64,000 nt of DNA from Alphaproteobacteria bacterium (GTDB lineage: Bacteria > Pseudomonadota > Alphaproteobacteria > Sphingomonadales > Sphingomonadaceae): contig JAHJIJ010000006.1 in NCBI GenBank assembly GCA_018823325.1, forward strand, positions 1 to 64,000, in the 5' to 3' direction. This document shows positions 17,528 through 25,049 of this stretch, one piece after another. Both the position numbers and the translations under genes were made by a program. Each line of letters starts with the position of its first letter. The first letter of the stretch is position 1. The notes under the pieces are model-generated. The model saw only the letters and a list, made by a program, of their open reading frames with translations, was not told the DNA's origin and ran no database searches.

Positions 17528-18478
17528 TCAGTTGGAGCCGGTTCGACGATAATCGCGAGGCGCCATGCCGAAATGCTCGTGGAAGGTGCGCGTGAAGTGC
17601 GCAGCGCTGTTGAAGCCCCAGGCGAAGGCGATCTCGGTCAGCGTATGGCCTGCCCAGGCGGGATTGCGCAGCTGCTTGCCGCACTCTTCCAAGCGCCGGC
17701 GCACGATGTAGCTGGAGGCCTTCTCCCCGCGCGAGGCGAAGAGCGTGCGCAGATAACGCGGCGAGATACGCAGGCCCTCGGCAACGCGCGCGGGCGTCAG
17801 CTCCGGATCGCGCAGATGGTCCTCGATATAGCGGATGACCTCGCTCTGGCGGCCGAGCATCACGGCCGATCCTTCCGGCTGCTCGTCGAAACCCATGGCA
17901 TAGGCTGTCGAGAGCATTTCCAGCACGTGCCGGGCGAAGCGGCCGTCATGAACGGAATGGAAGCCGTTCTGAACCTGCGTATTGAGGTTCTCGAGCATGG
18001 AGGACATCACGGCGGTGAGGCCCACTTCATGGTCGAGCTTCAGGCCGCAGAAACGCTCGGGCGTGGGCAGGTGCTTCTTGATCAGCCCCGCGTCGACACG
18101 CAGCATGATGATCATGGAATTGTCGCCCAAAGTGAAGCTGTGCGGCGCGGCGCTGTCGCACAGCACGAAGTCGCCCTGATCGAGCTGGGCCTGATGCCCG
18201 CAATGGTCGAGCACGCTGTTGCCGCGCGCCTGCATCAGGAAGGAGTAGAGGCGCGGCGCGCCGGGCCGGATGTGATTGCGCGTGCGCTCGATATGGCTGC
18301 GGTTGGCCGCAATGCTGGCGAGCTGGATCGGCCCGAAATGGCTGAGGCTCAGCCGCGCGGCGAACTCGTGCCGGTCCGCAGGCGTGAAGTTCACCCGGTT
18401 GAGCTGCTGCGAATAGAGCTTCGACCATGCCGCAGCGCGGGTGGACACGGGAAAGGCTTCAGTGCTGTAGGATTCCAT
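17528..18478 (-). CDS. AraC family transcriptional regulator
   Basis: 316 residues. The N-terminal two thirds look like an AraC-type ligand-binding domain (SFLMQARGNSVLDHCGHQAQLDQGDFVLCDSA...). The C-terminus is a double helix-turn-helix: LTPARVAEGLRISPRYLRTLF and LTEIAFAWGFNSAAHFTRTFHEHFGMAPRDYRR, the canonical AraC signature. Members with this N-terminal type (AraC_binding_2 / FeaR-like) often control aromatic or amine catabolism. It sits in the middle of the leftward set, 120 bp upstream of the NTF2-like gene, so it probably regulates one or both gene sets in response to a pathway metabolite. Confidence 0.92.
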   Translation of the reverse strand: MESYSTEAFPVSTRAAAWSKLYSQQLNRVNFTPADRHEFAARLSLSHFGPIQLASIAANRSHIERTRNHIRPGAPRLYSFLMQARGNSVLDHCGHQAQLDQGDFVLCDSAAPHSFTLGDNSMIIMLRVDAGLIKKHLPTPERFCGLKLDHEVGLTAVMSSMLENLNTQVQNGFHSVHDGRFARHVLEMLSTAYAMGFDEQPEGSAVMLGRQSEVIRYIEDHLRDPELTPARVAEGLRISPRYLRTLFASRGEKASSYIVRRRLEECGKQLRNPAWAGHTLTEIAFAWGFNSAAHFTRTFHEHFGMAPRDYRRTGSN

Positions 18479-18577
18479 GGTTATCCTCTCCGTGCGCCCT
18501 CTGTCATTCTGCTGAGGCGTTCTTGTCGCTTTCGTTCAAGTTCGAGCATTTCAATTCGCATTGCAAGTAATCTGCAC

Positions 18578-19318
18578 TCACACCCCGCCTGACACCGCAA
18601 GGTTCGCGCCGTTCACATAAGAGGCATCCTGCGAGAGCAGATACAGCACTGCCTTTGCAACCTCCTCCGCTTCGCCGGCGCGCTTCATCGGGACGCGCGC
18701 AGCGCCCACCGCGAGGCGCTCTGCGCTCAGCATGTCGGTCGCCACCGGGCCGGGAGAAACGCAATTTACCCGAATTCCATCACCGCCGACTTCCTTCGCG
18801 AGGCCGGTCATCAGGCTGTCTATGCCGCCCTTGGATGCGGCGTACCACACATATTCGCCGGGAGAGCCATAGGCCGTGGCGCGTGACGAGATGAACACGA
18901 TGCCGCCGCCCGATCCGCCGCGCGAGCGCGCCATGCGGCGCACGCCTTCGCGCGCCGCCAGCATCGCGCCGGTCAGATTCACGGCGATCACGCGTTCAAG
19001 GGTTTCCGCCGAGACATCGGCCAGGGGAGAGGCCTGGCCGGTGATCCCGGCGGAATAGACGAGCGCGCCGATCGGCCCGGAGGCCTGCGCCTGCTCGAAC
19101 AGGGAGACGAGATCGGCCTCGCTGGCGCTGTCGGCCTTGATGGCAATCGCTTGGCCGCCGGAGGATGTCACGGAGGCTGCGACCGCCTCGGCTGAAGCGG
19201 CATTGCTCGCATAGCTGAAGACGACGCCGTAGCCCGCCTGCGCAAGCAGCCGGACGACGGCCGCACCGATCCCCCGGCTGCCGCCCACAACGACTGCGAC
19301 TTTTTTCGCTTCGTTCAT
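18578..19318 (-). CDS. SDR family NAD(P)-dependent oxidoreductase
   Basis: 246 residues, classical short-chain dehydrogenase. The cofactor motif is GGSRGIGAA (residues 12-20, the TGxxxGIG position). NAG is represented by YSAGITG, and the catalytic Ser (FISSRA) and YAASKGG (Tyr-x-x-x-Lys) are present. It would interconvert a hydroxyl and a keto group in the cytoplasm; substrate unknown. Its start overlaps the MFS transporter's stop (ATGA). A 99-bp gap separates it from the AraC gene. Confidence 0.92.
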   Translation of the reverse strand: MNEAKKVAVVVGGSRGIGAAVVRLLAQAGYGVVFSYASNAASAEAVAASVTSSGGQAIAIKADSASEADLVSLFEQAQASGPIGALVYSAGITGQASPLADVSAETLERVIAVNLTGAMLAAREGVRRMARSRGGSGGGIVFISSRATAYGSPGEYVWYAASKGGIDSLMTGLAKEVGGDGIRVNCVSPGPVATDMLSAERLAVGAARVPMKRAGEAEEVAKAVLYLLSQDASYVNGANLAVSGGV

Positions 19319-20625
19319 GATGTCGCCTTTGCTTCGACGGGTTTCACGGCGGCATCCTGCTCCAGATCATCCAGCGATTGAAGCGCGCGCCCCGCCGTCT
19401 CGGGCAGAAGCATGGTTGCGATGAGTGCGCATACTATGCCGCCCATGCCGACAATGGCCATCGCTGCGCCGAGCGGCATGACAGCCGCCACGAACGGCAC
19501 CGTCATGATGAAGAGCGCGCTTGCCGCCCGGCCGAAATTGTAAGCGAAAGCCTGTCCGGTGCCGCGCAGCTCGGTGGGGAACAGCTCCGTGAAATAGGGA
19601 CCGAAGCTCGCGTAAATGCCGAACTGAAAGAAGCCGTAGACGATGCCGAAGGGGATGAGGAAGTAGACATTCCCGCCCCAGGGTCCGAACAGATAGAGCG
19701 ATGCGGAGATGACAAAGCCGAGGCCGAACAGGCGGAAGGCATTGCGCCGCCCGACATAGTCGCTGATCGCGGCATTGAAGAGGAAGCCGAAGAAACCGCC
19801 GACGCTGTTGAACATCACGCACAGGCCGGCAAGGGCAATGCCGATGCCCCGGTCCGTTGCGAGGAAGACCGTCAGATAGCTGCTCACCGCATAGCCCGCG
19901 CCCTGCGCGCCGACAGCGAGCAGCGAGGCGAGGATGGTGATGCGGATGACCTTGGGCCGGAAGATGCTGGCGAGGCTCGTGCGCTGGCCGGTTTCGAGCG
20001 CGCGCTGCTGCGCCTGCTTGAACAACTCGGAATCGTCCGTACCGCGCCGGATGAAGAAAATGAGGCCGGCGGGGATGATGCCCACGAAGAAGGCGAGCCG
20101 CCAGCCGATCTCGGGATCGAAGGCGGACGCGAACGGTCCGGCAATCAATGCCGCGAGCCCGGAGCCGACCGCCGCGCCGCTGTGCAGTGTGCCGAGCGCC
20201 TTGCCGCGATGCTTGGGCGATACGATCTCGCCGAGCAGCACCGCACCCACCGCCCATTCCGCGCCGAAGCCGATGCCTTGCAACACGCGCAGGACAAGCA
20301 ATTGCTCGAAATTCTGGGCAAAGCCGGACGCGAAGGAGAAGAAGGAGAACCACAGGATCGTCAGCTGCAGGATGCGGGCACGACCGTAGCGATCGCACAG
20401 CCATCCGCCGATCCAGCCGCCGATGGCCGCCGCGAAGTAGTTGGCGCTGGCGATGGTGCCGGCCTCGGTCAGCGAAATGCCGAGGCCCACGATGAGCAGG
20501 GGGATCAGATACTGGTAGACCAGCCCGTCGGCGCTATCCATGGCCCAGCCGGCGCTGCACGTCCAGAAGACGCGGCGGGTCTTGCGATCCGCGTCGCGAT
20601 ACCAGGAGAAGAGATCGGCTTTCAT
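19315..20625 (-). CDS. MFS transporter, aromatic acid/metabolite:H+ symporter-like
   Basis: 436 residues, about 12 transmembrane helices. I chose the ATG at 20625 (MKADLFSWYRDADRK) with AGGACC upstream rather than the start at 20670, which would run back into the preceding dehydrogenase gene. The signature loop GGWLCDRYGRARIL between helices 2 and 3, VLRVLQGIGFGAEWAVGAVLL in helix 4 and the LRGTGQAFAYNFGRAASALF stretch are typical of the sugar/aromatic-acid porter groups (PcaK, ShiA, MucK type). It probably brings the pathway acid across the inner membrane. Coupled to the SDR gene downstream. Confidence 0.9.
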   Translation of the reverse strand: MKADLFSWYRDADRKTRRVFWTCSAGWAMDSADGLVYQYLIPLLIVGLGISLTEAGTIASANYFAAAIGGWIGGWLCDRYGRARILQLTILWFSFFSFASGFAQNFEQLLVLRVLQGIGFGAEWAVGAVLLGEIVSPKHRGKALGTLHSGAAVGSGLAALIAGPFASAFDPEIGWRLAFFVGIIPAGLIFFIRRGTDDSELFKQAQQRALETGQRTSLASIFRPKVIRITILASLLAVGAQGAGYAVSSYLTVFLATDRGIGIALAGLCVMFNSVGGFFGFLFNAAISDYVGRRNAFRLFGLGFVISASLYLFGPWGGNVYFLIPFGIVYGFFQFGIYASFGPYFTELFPTELRGTGQAFAYNFGRAASALFIMTVPFVAAVMPLGAAMAIVGMGGIVCALIATMLLPETAGRALQSLDDLEQDAAVKPVEAKATS

Positions 20626-20638
20626 GAAATCGATGGTC

Positions 20639-21793
20639 CTATAGCGCGGCTTCATAGATGGCGCGCGCATCGGATTCAGTGACTTCGCGCGGGTTTCTCA
20701 TGAGCAGTCTTTGCACGGTCATGGCGGCAGCGGCCATCTTTGGCACGGCATTGGCGCCGATGCCGAAGGCTGACAAGCGTCGTTCGATGCCGATGGCGGC
20801 CGAGAGGCGTTCGATCTCGGCAATACCGGCCAGCGCATCGGATGCGTCATCACCTGTGCGGGTGACGCCGAGCGCAGAGGCGACCTGCGCATAGCGAGCG
20901 GGCGCGGCGGGCAGATTGAAGCGCAGCACATGCGGGAGCAGTAGCGAGTTCGCGACGCCATGGGCGATGTGGAATTCGCCACCGAGCGGATAGGCGAGGG
21001 CGTGAACGGCTGCGGTATTGACCGGCCCCAGGCACATGCCGCCCAGATGCGCGGCCCGCAACATGGCGTCGCGCGCTTCCAGGTCGTTTCCGTCCGCGCA
21101 GGCCCGTTCAAGATGACCGGCGACCAGCCTGATGCCCTCAAGCGCCCAGGCGTCCACCACCGGATGGGAGAACCGATTGGCATAGGCCTCGATGCAGTGG
21201 GTGAGGGCGTCCAGACCGGTCGCGGCGGTGACGGCGCGCGGCATCGAGACGGTGAGGGCCGCATCGAGATAGGCGAAATCCGGCACCAGATGGTCGCTGA
21301 CCACGCCCTTCTTCAGTTCGGCCGCGCTGTCCTCCAGAATGGCAATGGGCGTCACTTCGCTGCCGGTGCCGGCAGTGGTGGGGATGCAGGCGAGCGGAAC
21401 CGCGCGCGCATGCAGGAGCCCGGTGCCGATCACGTCCTCGACCTGCTGTGCGCCATCCATCAGCGCCGCGACCAGCTTGGCGACGTCCATCGCACTGCCG
21501 CCGCCCAGGCCGACGATGAAGCCAGCGGCATGCGTGCGGGCCATGTCCATGGCAGCGTTGAAATCGGCGAATGTCGGTTCACCCGCAATCGCATCGAAAA
21601 TGGCGGGCGCGCAGCCCGCGCGTTCCAGTTCGGCAGCGAGAGCATCGCTGAGCGCGCGCAAGGGAGCAGCCGAGACAATGAGCGCGCGGGACGCGCCCGT
21701 CGCAACGATATCCTCCGCGCATTGCCGTAGCAGCCCGGCGCCAATGCGCACCGAGCGGACGTTGTGCAGGCTCAGAAGCTGTTCAGATTGCAA
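20639..21793 (-). CDS. Iron-containing alcohol dehydrogenase (group III)
   Basis: 384 residues. Cofactor motif GLGGGSAMDVAKLVAAL (about residues 94-110), GTGSEVTPIAIL, and the metal-binding segment GLDALTHCIEAY followed by the HALAYPLGGEFHIAHGVANSLLLPH box supplying His ligands. Relatives include 4-hydroxybutyrate dehydrogenase, 1,3-propanediol dehydrogenase, lactaldehyde reductase and maleylacetate reductase. With the aldehyde dehydrogenase of the same set, oxidation of a hydroxy acid to semialdehyde is the simplest reading. First gene of the leftward set; 13 bp before the MFS transporter. Confidence 0.9.
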   Translation of the reverse strand: MQSEQLLSLHNVRSVRIGAGLLRQCAEDIVATGASRALIVSAAPLRALSDALAAELERAGCAPAIFDAIAGEPTFADFNAAMDMARTHAAGFIVGLGGGSAMDVAKLVAALMDGAQQVEDVIGTGLLHARAVPLACIPTTAGTGSEVTPIAILEDSAAELKKGVVSDHLVPDFAYLDAALTVSMPRAVTAATGLDALTHCIEAYANRFSHPVVDAWALEGIRLVAGHLERACADGNDLEARDAMLRAAHLGGMCLGPVNTAAVHALAYPLGGEFHIAHGVANSLLLPHVLRFNLPAAPARYAQVASALGVTRTGDDASDALAGIAEIERLSAAIGIERRLSAFGIGANAVPKMAAAAMTVQRLLMRNPREVTESDARAIYEAAL

Positions 21794-22035
21794 TGCTCAC
21801 CTCTCCATCCGGCCTTCCATCCTCTCTCAATAGCTGCGGGCGCGCTGTCTTGATCTAAGCGGCAATATGCTTTGCTGCAGCCGAAGGAGGGGGGGGCGGC
21901 CTGCTGGCGCATTCGTGGAGATGGCGGCGTCCACAAGGCGCCACGCTGTCCCGCCAATATGGATGCGATACACTGCCGGTGGCGGCGGAAAACGTGTATA
22001 ACGCCTGCAAGCGTTCTTGCCCGGGGGGATGGCCA

Positions 22036-22497
22036 ATGCCGCTTCACATCACCTGCGAGAGACACCGCCGCCGAAGAACAGGGCATCGGCATCCGGTCAC
22101 GGGTGACGCCAGGCGACAGCCGCCGATCCTCGGGAGGCCAGGACTATCCGGGCCGGTGGCCAGCGATGCATTCATAGCGCATGTGAATGCGCGGCTGGCG
22201 CTGCCGGGGAAAGCCTCTGCACGGCTGCTCGCTTACCTCATGTCCGATCCCGACCGGCTTGTCCCTGTCGTTGAGCTTGCGCGCGCGATGGGGCCGCGCG
22301 TTGCCTCGCCGCGCGCGGTCAAGGTGCATGTCTGTCGGTTGCGTGCGGCGCTGGTCCAGCGGGGGCTGGCGGCGACGGTTATCGAAACCGGACCTGCGAG
22401 TTACGGACTGCGTGGCGCCTTCCTGCCTACCCTGGAGGAACTCCTCGATCTGGGCGATCGTGCAACGCCGCTGACGGCTCCCACACAGCGAGGCTGA
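22036..22497 (+). CDS. Winged-helix DNA-binding protein (response-regulator effector-like)
   Basis: 153 residues from ATG 22036, which has GGGGGG upstream; the GTG at 21979 is an alternative. The visible domain, about residues 45-130, is a Trans_reg_C-like winged helix: KASARLLAYLMSDPDRLV, VELARAMGPRVASPRAVKVHVCRLRAAL, then IETGPASYGLRG as the wing. No receiver domain, so it is not a standard response regulator. A paralogue with the same VKVYICRLRSALAEAGL...IETGRLAYRL pattern lies at 33237-33851. Both sit beside MarR-like genes. Target unknown. Confidence 0.7.
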   Translation: MPLHITCERHRRRRTGHRHPVTGDARRQPPILGRPGLSGPVASDAFIAHVNARLALPGKASARLLAYLMSDPDRLVPVVELARAMGPRVASPRAVKVHVCRLRAALVQRGLAATVIETGPASYGLRGAFLPTLEELLDLGDRATPLTAPTQRG

Positions 22498-22789
22498 ATC
22501 AAAACGGGACAGGTGGGGCAGTTGCCCGGCTCTCCGTGGAAATCCGCGTGGCTTTCTTTGTTGACTTCCCAATGTGCAGACGCACAATGTGAGTCATACA
22601 GAACATAATATTACTTCAGAAAGTCGAAAAGGCTTCGAAGATTGCAGGGGTTGCGCATATGAAAATCAGCTTCAAGACCTGACGGCATTCCGTCGGAAAA
22701 CCAGTCTTCTTGCCGTCATTGATGAGCAGGAAGCCTGCGTGAAGGCGCTTTAATCGGCGCGACTTTGCTAGAATTCCGAAGGATTGCTT

Positions 22790-23230
22790 GTGACGTTCGA
22801 GACAGACGACGAGGTGTGCCCCGCGCGCGCCGATGATGGTGCGCGCGCAGGTTCCGCGCAGGATCCCATCATTCTGAAGGCGCGGCGCCTGCAGACCCTC
22901 ATCGGCCGGAGGCGCGCCCTCTTTCCCGAACCGGCCATGGCTGACGCATCCATGATGGTGATGCTCACATTGTTCCTCGCCGAGTGCGAGGACCAGCCGC
23001 TCACAGGCACCGCTCTGGCGCATAAAGGCGGCCTTGCGGTTACGCAGGCGAGCGAGGTGGTGGCCGCGCTGGACCGGGCCGGTCTCGTGCGCGTGGGAGG
23101 GCTTCACGAGGGTTCGGCGCTGCCCGGGCAGGGGCAAGCCGGTGCTGGGTTGGAGGCGACGAAACTCGGCCTGACGCCCATGGGGTCGGCGCGAATGCGC
23201 AGCTACCTCGGCGACTATCCGGCAATCTGA
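22790..23230 (+). CDS. MarR-like winged-helix protein
   Basis: 146 residues from GTG 22790, preceded by GAAGGA. The N-terminal 30 residues are acidic and low in structure, then comes a helix-rich winged-helix segment: ARRLQTLIGRRRALFPEPAMADASMMVMLTLFLAE, TGTALAHKGGLAVTQASEVVAALDRAGLVRVG, ending LTPMGSARMRSYLGDY. The last motif is shared with the neighbour at 23439-23867 (LTPLGSARMRSYVSDY), so the two are tandem paralogues. Role unknown; probably a transcription regulator. Confidence 0.65.
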   Translation: MTFETDDEVCPARADDGARAGSAQDPIILKARRLQTLIGRRRALFPEPAMADASMMVMLTLFLAECEDQPLTGTALAHKGGLAVTQASEVVAALDRAGLVRVGGLHEGSALPGQGQAGAGLEATKLGLTPMGSARMRSYLGDYPAI

Positions 23231-23438
23231 CATGCCGCCCGCAATCATGTCCATGTCTCAACCGAGTGATTCCGAGTAATGACAACAACAGGTTCGAAGC
23301 CAGATTTGCAGGGCGGCCTCTGTCCGGTGGTTACGGGACATGCATCTGCCGGTCGCTATCCCTATCTCGCACGCAATCTCATAGCAGCGGCATTGCTCCA
23401 GCGTCCGGGACGTTACCCGGGCGGCGAAAGTTCGCCCG

Positions 23439-23867
23439 ATGCCGAATCAAAGGTTATTTGACGTGTCGAATAATGTGCAACGCGGTCTGCCGCTTCGCTG
23501 GGACGAGCAGCCGGCACCGGGCCGAGTGGAAGAATCCACCGCTGCCCTGCGTGCCAAGGCCGGGCGGATGCACATGCTTGGCCGCCTGCGAGCCAAGCAT
23601 TTCTACACGCCCGTCATGGCCGATCGGGCCATGGACGTGATGCTATCCCTTTTCGTCGGTGAACTGCAGTCCAGTCCGGTGAGCGACACGGCTTTGGCCG
23701 TGGGCAATATGCTCAGCCCGGAGGAAGCCACTGCCGTCATCGACAGACTGGTCCAAGCGGGACTGGTCGCCGTTTCTGGTGAAGAGCCAGAGCGGCGAAC
23801 AGTTGGGCTAACGCCCCTCGGGTCCGCACGGATGCGGAGTTATGTCAGCGACTACCCGGACGTCTGA
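23439..23867 (+). CDS. MarR-like winged-helix protein, tandem paralogue
   Basis: 142 residues from ATG 23439; GTG 23463 with AAAGG upstream is a possible start. It shares its layout with the preceding gene: a charged N-terminal helix (ALRAKAGRMHMLGRLRAKHFYTP), MADRAMDVMLSLFVGELQ, VSDTALAVGNMLSPEEATAVIDRLVQAGLVAVSG and LTPLGSARMRSYVSDY. This is an arrangement of scaffold helix, recognition helix and wing. A third, longer relative lies at 32647-33237. No ligand or target can be deduced. Confidence 0.65.
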   Translation: MPNQRLFDVSNNVQRGLPLRWDEQPAPGRVEESTAALRAKAGRMHMLGRLRAKHFYTPVMADRAMDVMLSLFVGELQSSPVSDTALAVGNMLSPEEATAVIDRLVQAGLVAVSGEEPERRTVGLTPLGSARMRSYVSDYPDV

Positions 23868-24188
23868 CAAGCTTCGCAGGTCGGCGCTTTGTCTGATCCG
23901 CGTGCAGCCATCTCCCCACGCTGGCTGTGCAATCCCCGGTTCAGGCGGAGCGTCGACCATTTTCTGCCCGCAAGGCGCAGGCCGCGTCGTCGCTATCCCA
24001 CCTCCCACAGAAAGAGGCGACGGCGCGGTTTGCGCGGGGCGGAGGCCCCGGCTCGCGCGCCACTTTTCCCCGCTTCCGTTCAGCACGCGTTCAAGCGGCA
24101 GCCCCTTTTTTGCGCATGTGTCGTGCACGCTGCGACATTCGTCATCATTCGCTTGGCGAGGTCCGGTTGCTCCGTTAAGAGGCTGCGC
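23868..24188. other. Gap upstream of bamD
   Basis: About 320 bp with no convincing gene on either strand. The bamD frame is open through it but lacks coding features, and bamD's lipoprotein signal begins at 24189. It presumably holds the bamD-recN promoter; I see no clear -35/-10 pair or terminator. Confidence 0.4.
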
Positions 24189-24974
24189 ATGATCGTTACA
24201 CCGCTGCGTCGTGGCAGGCTGATTGCCGCCAGCCTCATCTCCCTTGCCTTGCTGGGCGGCTGCGCTCGCAGCTCGAACAGCGTCGACACGCGCTATGTCG
24301 CGCGCGACGTCAGCACGCTTTACCTCGCGGGGCAGCAGCGGCTGGATCGCGGCCGTTTTGCAGAGGCGGCGGTGCTGTTCGACGAGGTCGAGCGTCAGCA
24401 TCCCTATTCGCCCTGGGCGCGCCGTGCGCAGCTGATGAGCTCGTTCAGCTATTATGCCGCGCGCAATTATCGGCAGTCGATCCAGTCGGCCCAGCGCTTC
24501 CTGTCGATTCACCCCGGCAATCGCGATGCGCCTTATGCTTATTATCTGATCGCGCTTTGCTATTATGAGCAGATCAGCGACGTAACGCGCGACCAGAAGC
24601 TCACCTTCCAGGCTCGCGATGCCCTTAACGAGCTGGTCCGCCGCTATCCCGATTCGCGCTATGCCTCGGATGCGCGGCTGAAGCTTGATCTCGTCTATGA
24701 TCACCTCGCCGGCAAGGAAATGGAAGTCGGGCGCTTCTACCAGCGCCGTCGCGAGTGGATCGCAGCCGCCATGCGCTTCCGTGAAGTCGTCGACGATTAT
24801 CAGCAGACCAGCCACACGCCCGAAGCGCTGCACCGGCTGGTGGAGAGCTATCTGGCGCTTGGCATGCAGGAAGAAGCCAAGCGCGCTGCGGCGGTTCTGC
24901 AGACCAATTTCCCCGGTTCGGAATGGTATGAGCGCTCATATCGCCTGATGGCGCAGCACACGCCGCACGCCTGA
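24189..24974 (+). CDS. bamD: Outer membrane protein assembly factor BamD
   Basis: Lipoprotein of the BAM complex that folds outer-membrane beta-barrels. ATG 24189 gives a lipoprotein signal with lipobox LLGGC (Cys25). Tetratricopeptide-type repeats follow: LYLAGQQRLDRGRFAEAAVLFDEVERQHPYS, RRAQLMSSFSYYAARNY, AQRFLSIHPGNRDAPYAYYLIALCYYEQI and ALNELVRRYPDSRYASDARLKL. The length (261 aa) fits. It is followed by recN and ligA, an order I know from sphingomonads. The track of open frame upstream (from 23889) is not part of the gene. Confidence 0.97.
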   Translation: MIVTPLRRGRLIAASLISLALLGGCARSSNSVDTRYVARDVSTLYLAGQQRLDRGRFAEAAVLFDEVERQHPYSPWARRAQLMSSFSYYAARNYRQSIQSAQRFLSIHPGNRDAPYAYYLIALCYYEQISDVTRDQKLTFQARDALNELVRRYPDSRYASDARLKLDLVYDHLAGKEMEVGRFYQRRREWIAAAMRFREVVDDYQQTSHTPEALHRLVESYLALGMQEEAKRAAAVLQTNFPGSEWYERSYRLMAQHTPHA

Positions 24975-25049
24975 TATCCCGTTCCGGCGTGACTGCGCTG
25001 GCAAAGGCGGGTGACAGCATGCGGGCAATGGATTAGCTCTGCGCCACAT

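Noticed and set aside
22571..22590. TGTGC...GCACA dyad as an operator upstream of the MarR-like gene
   Set aside because: Only five paired bases; such short dyads arise by chance in this sequence.
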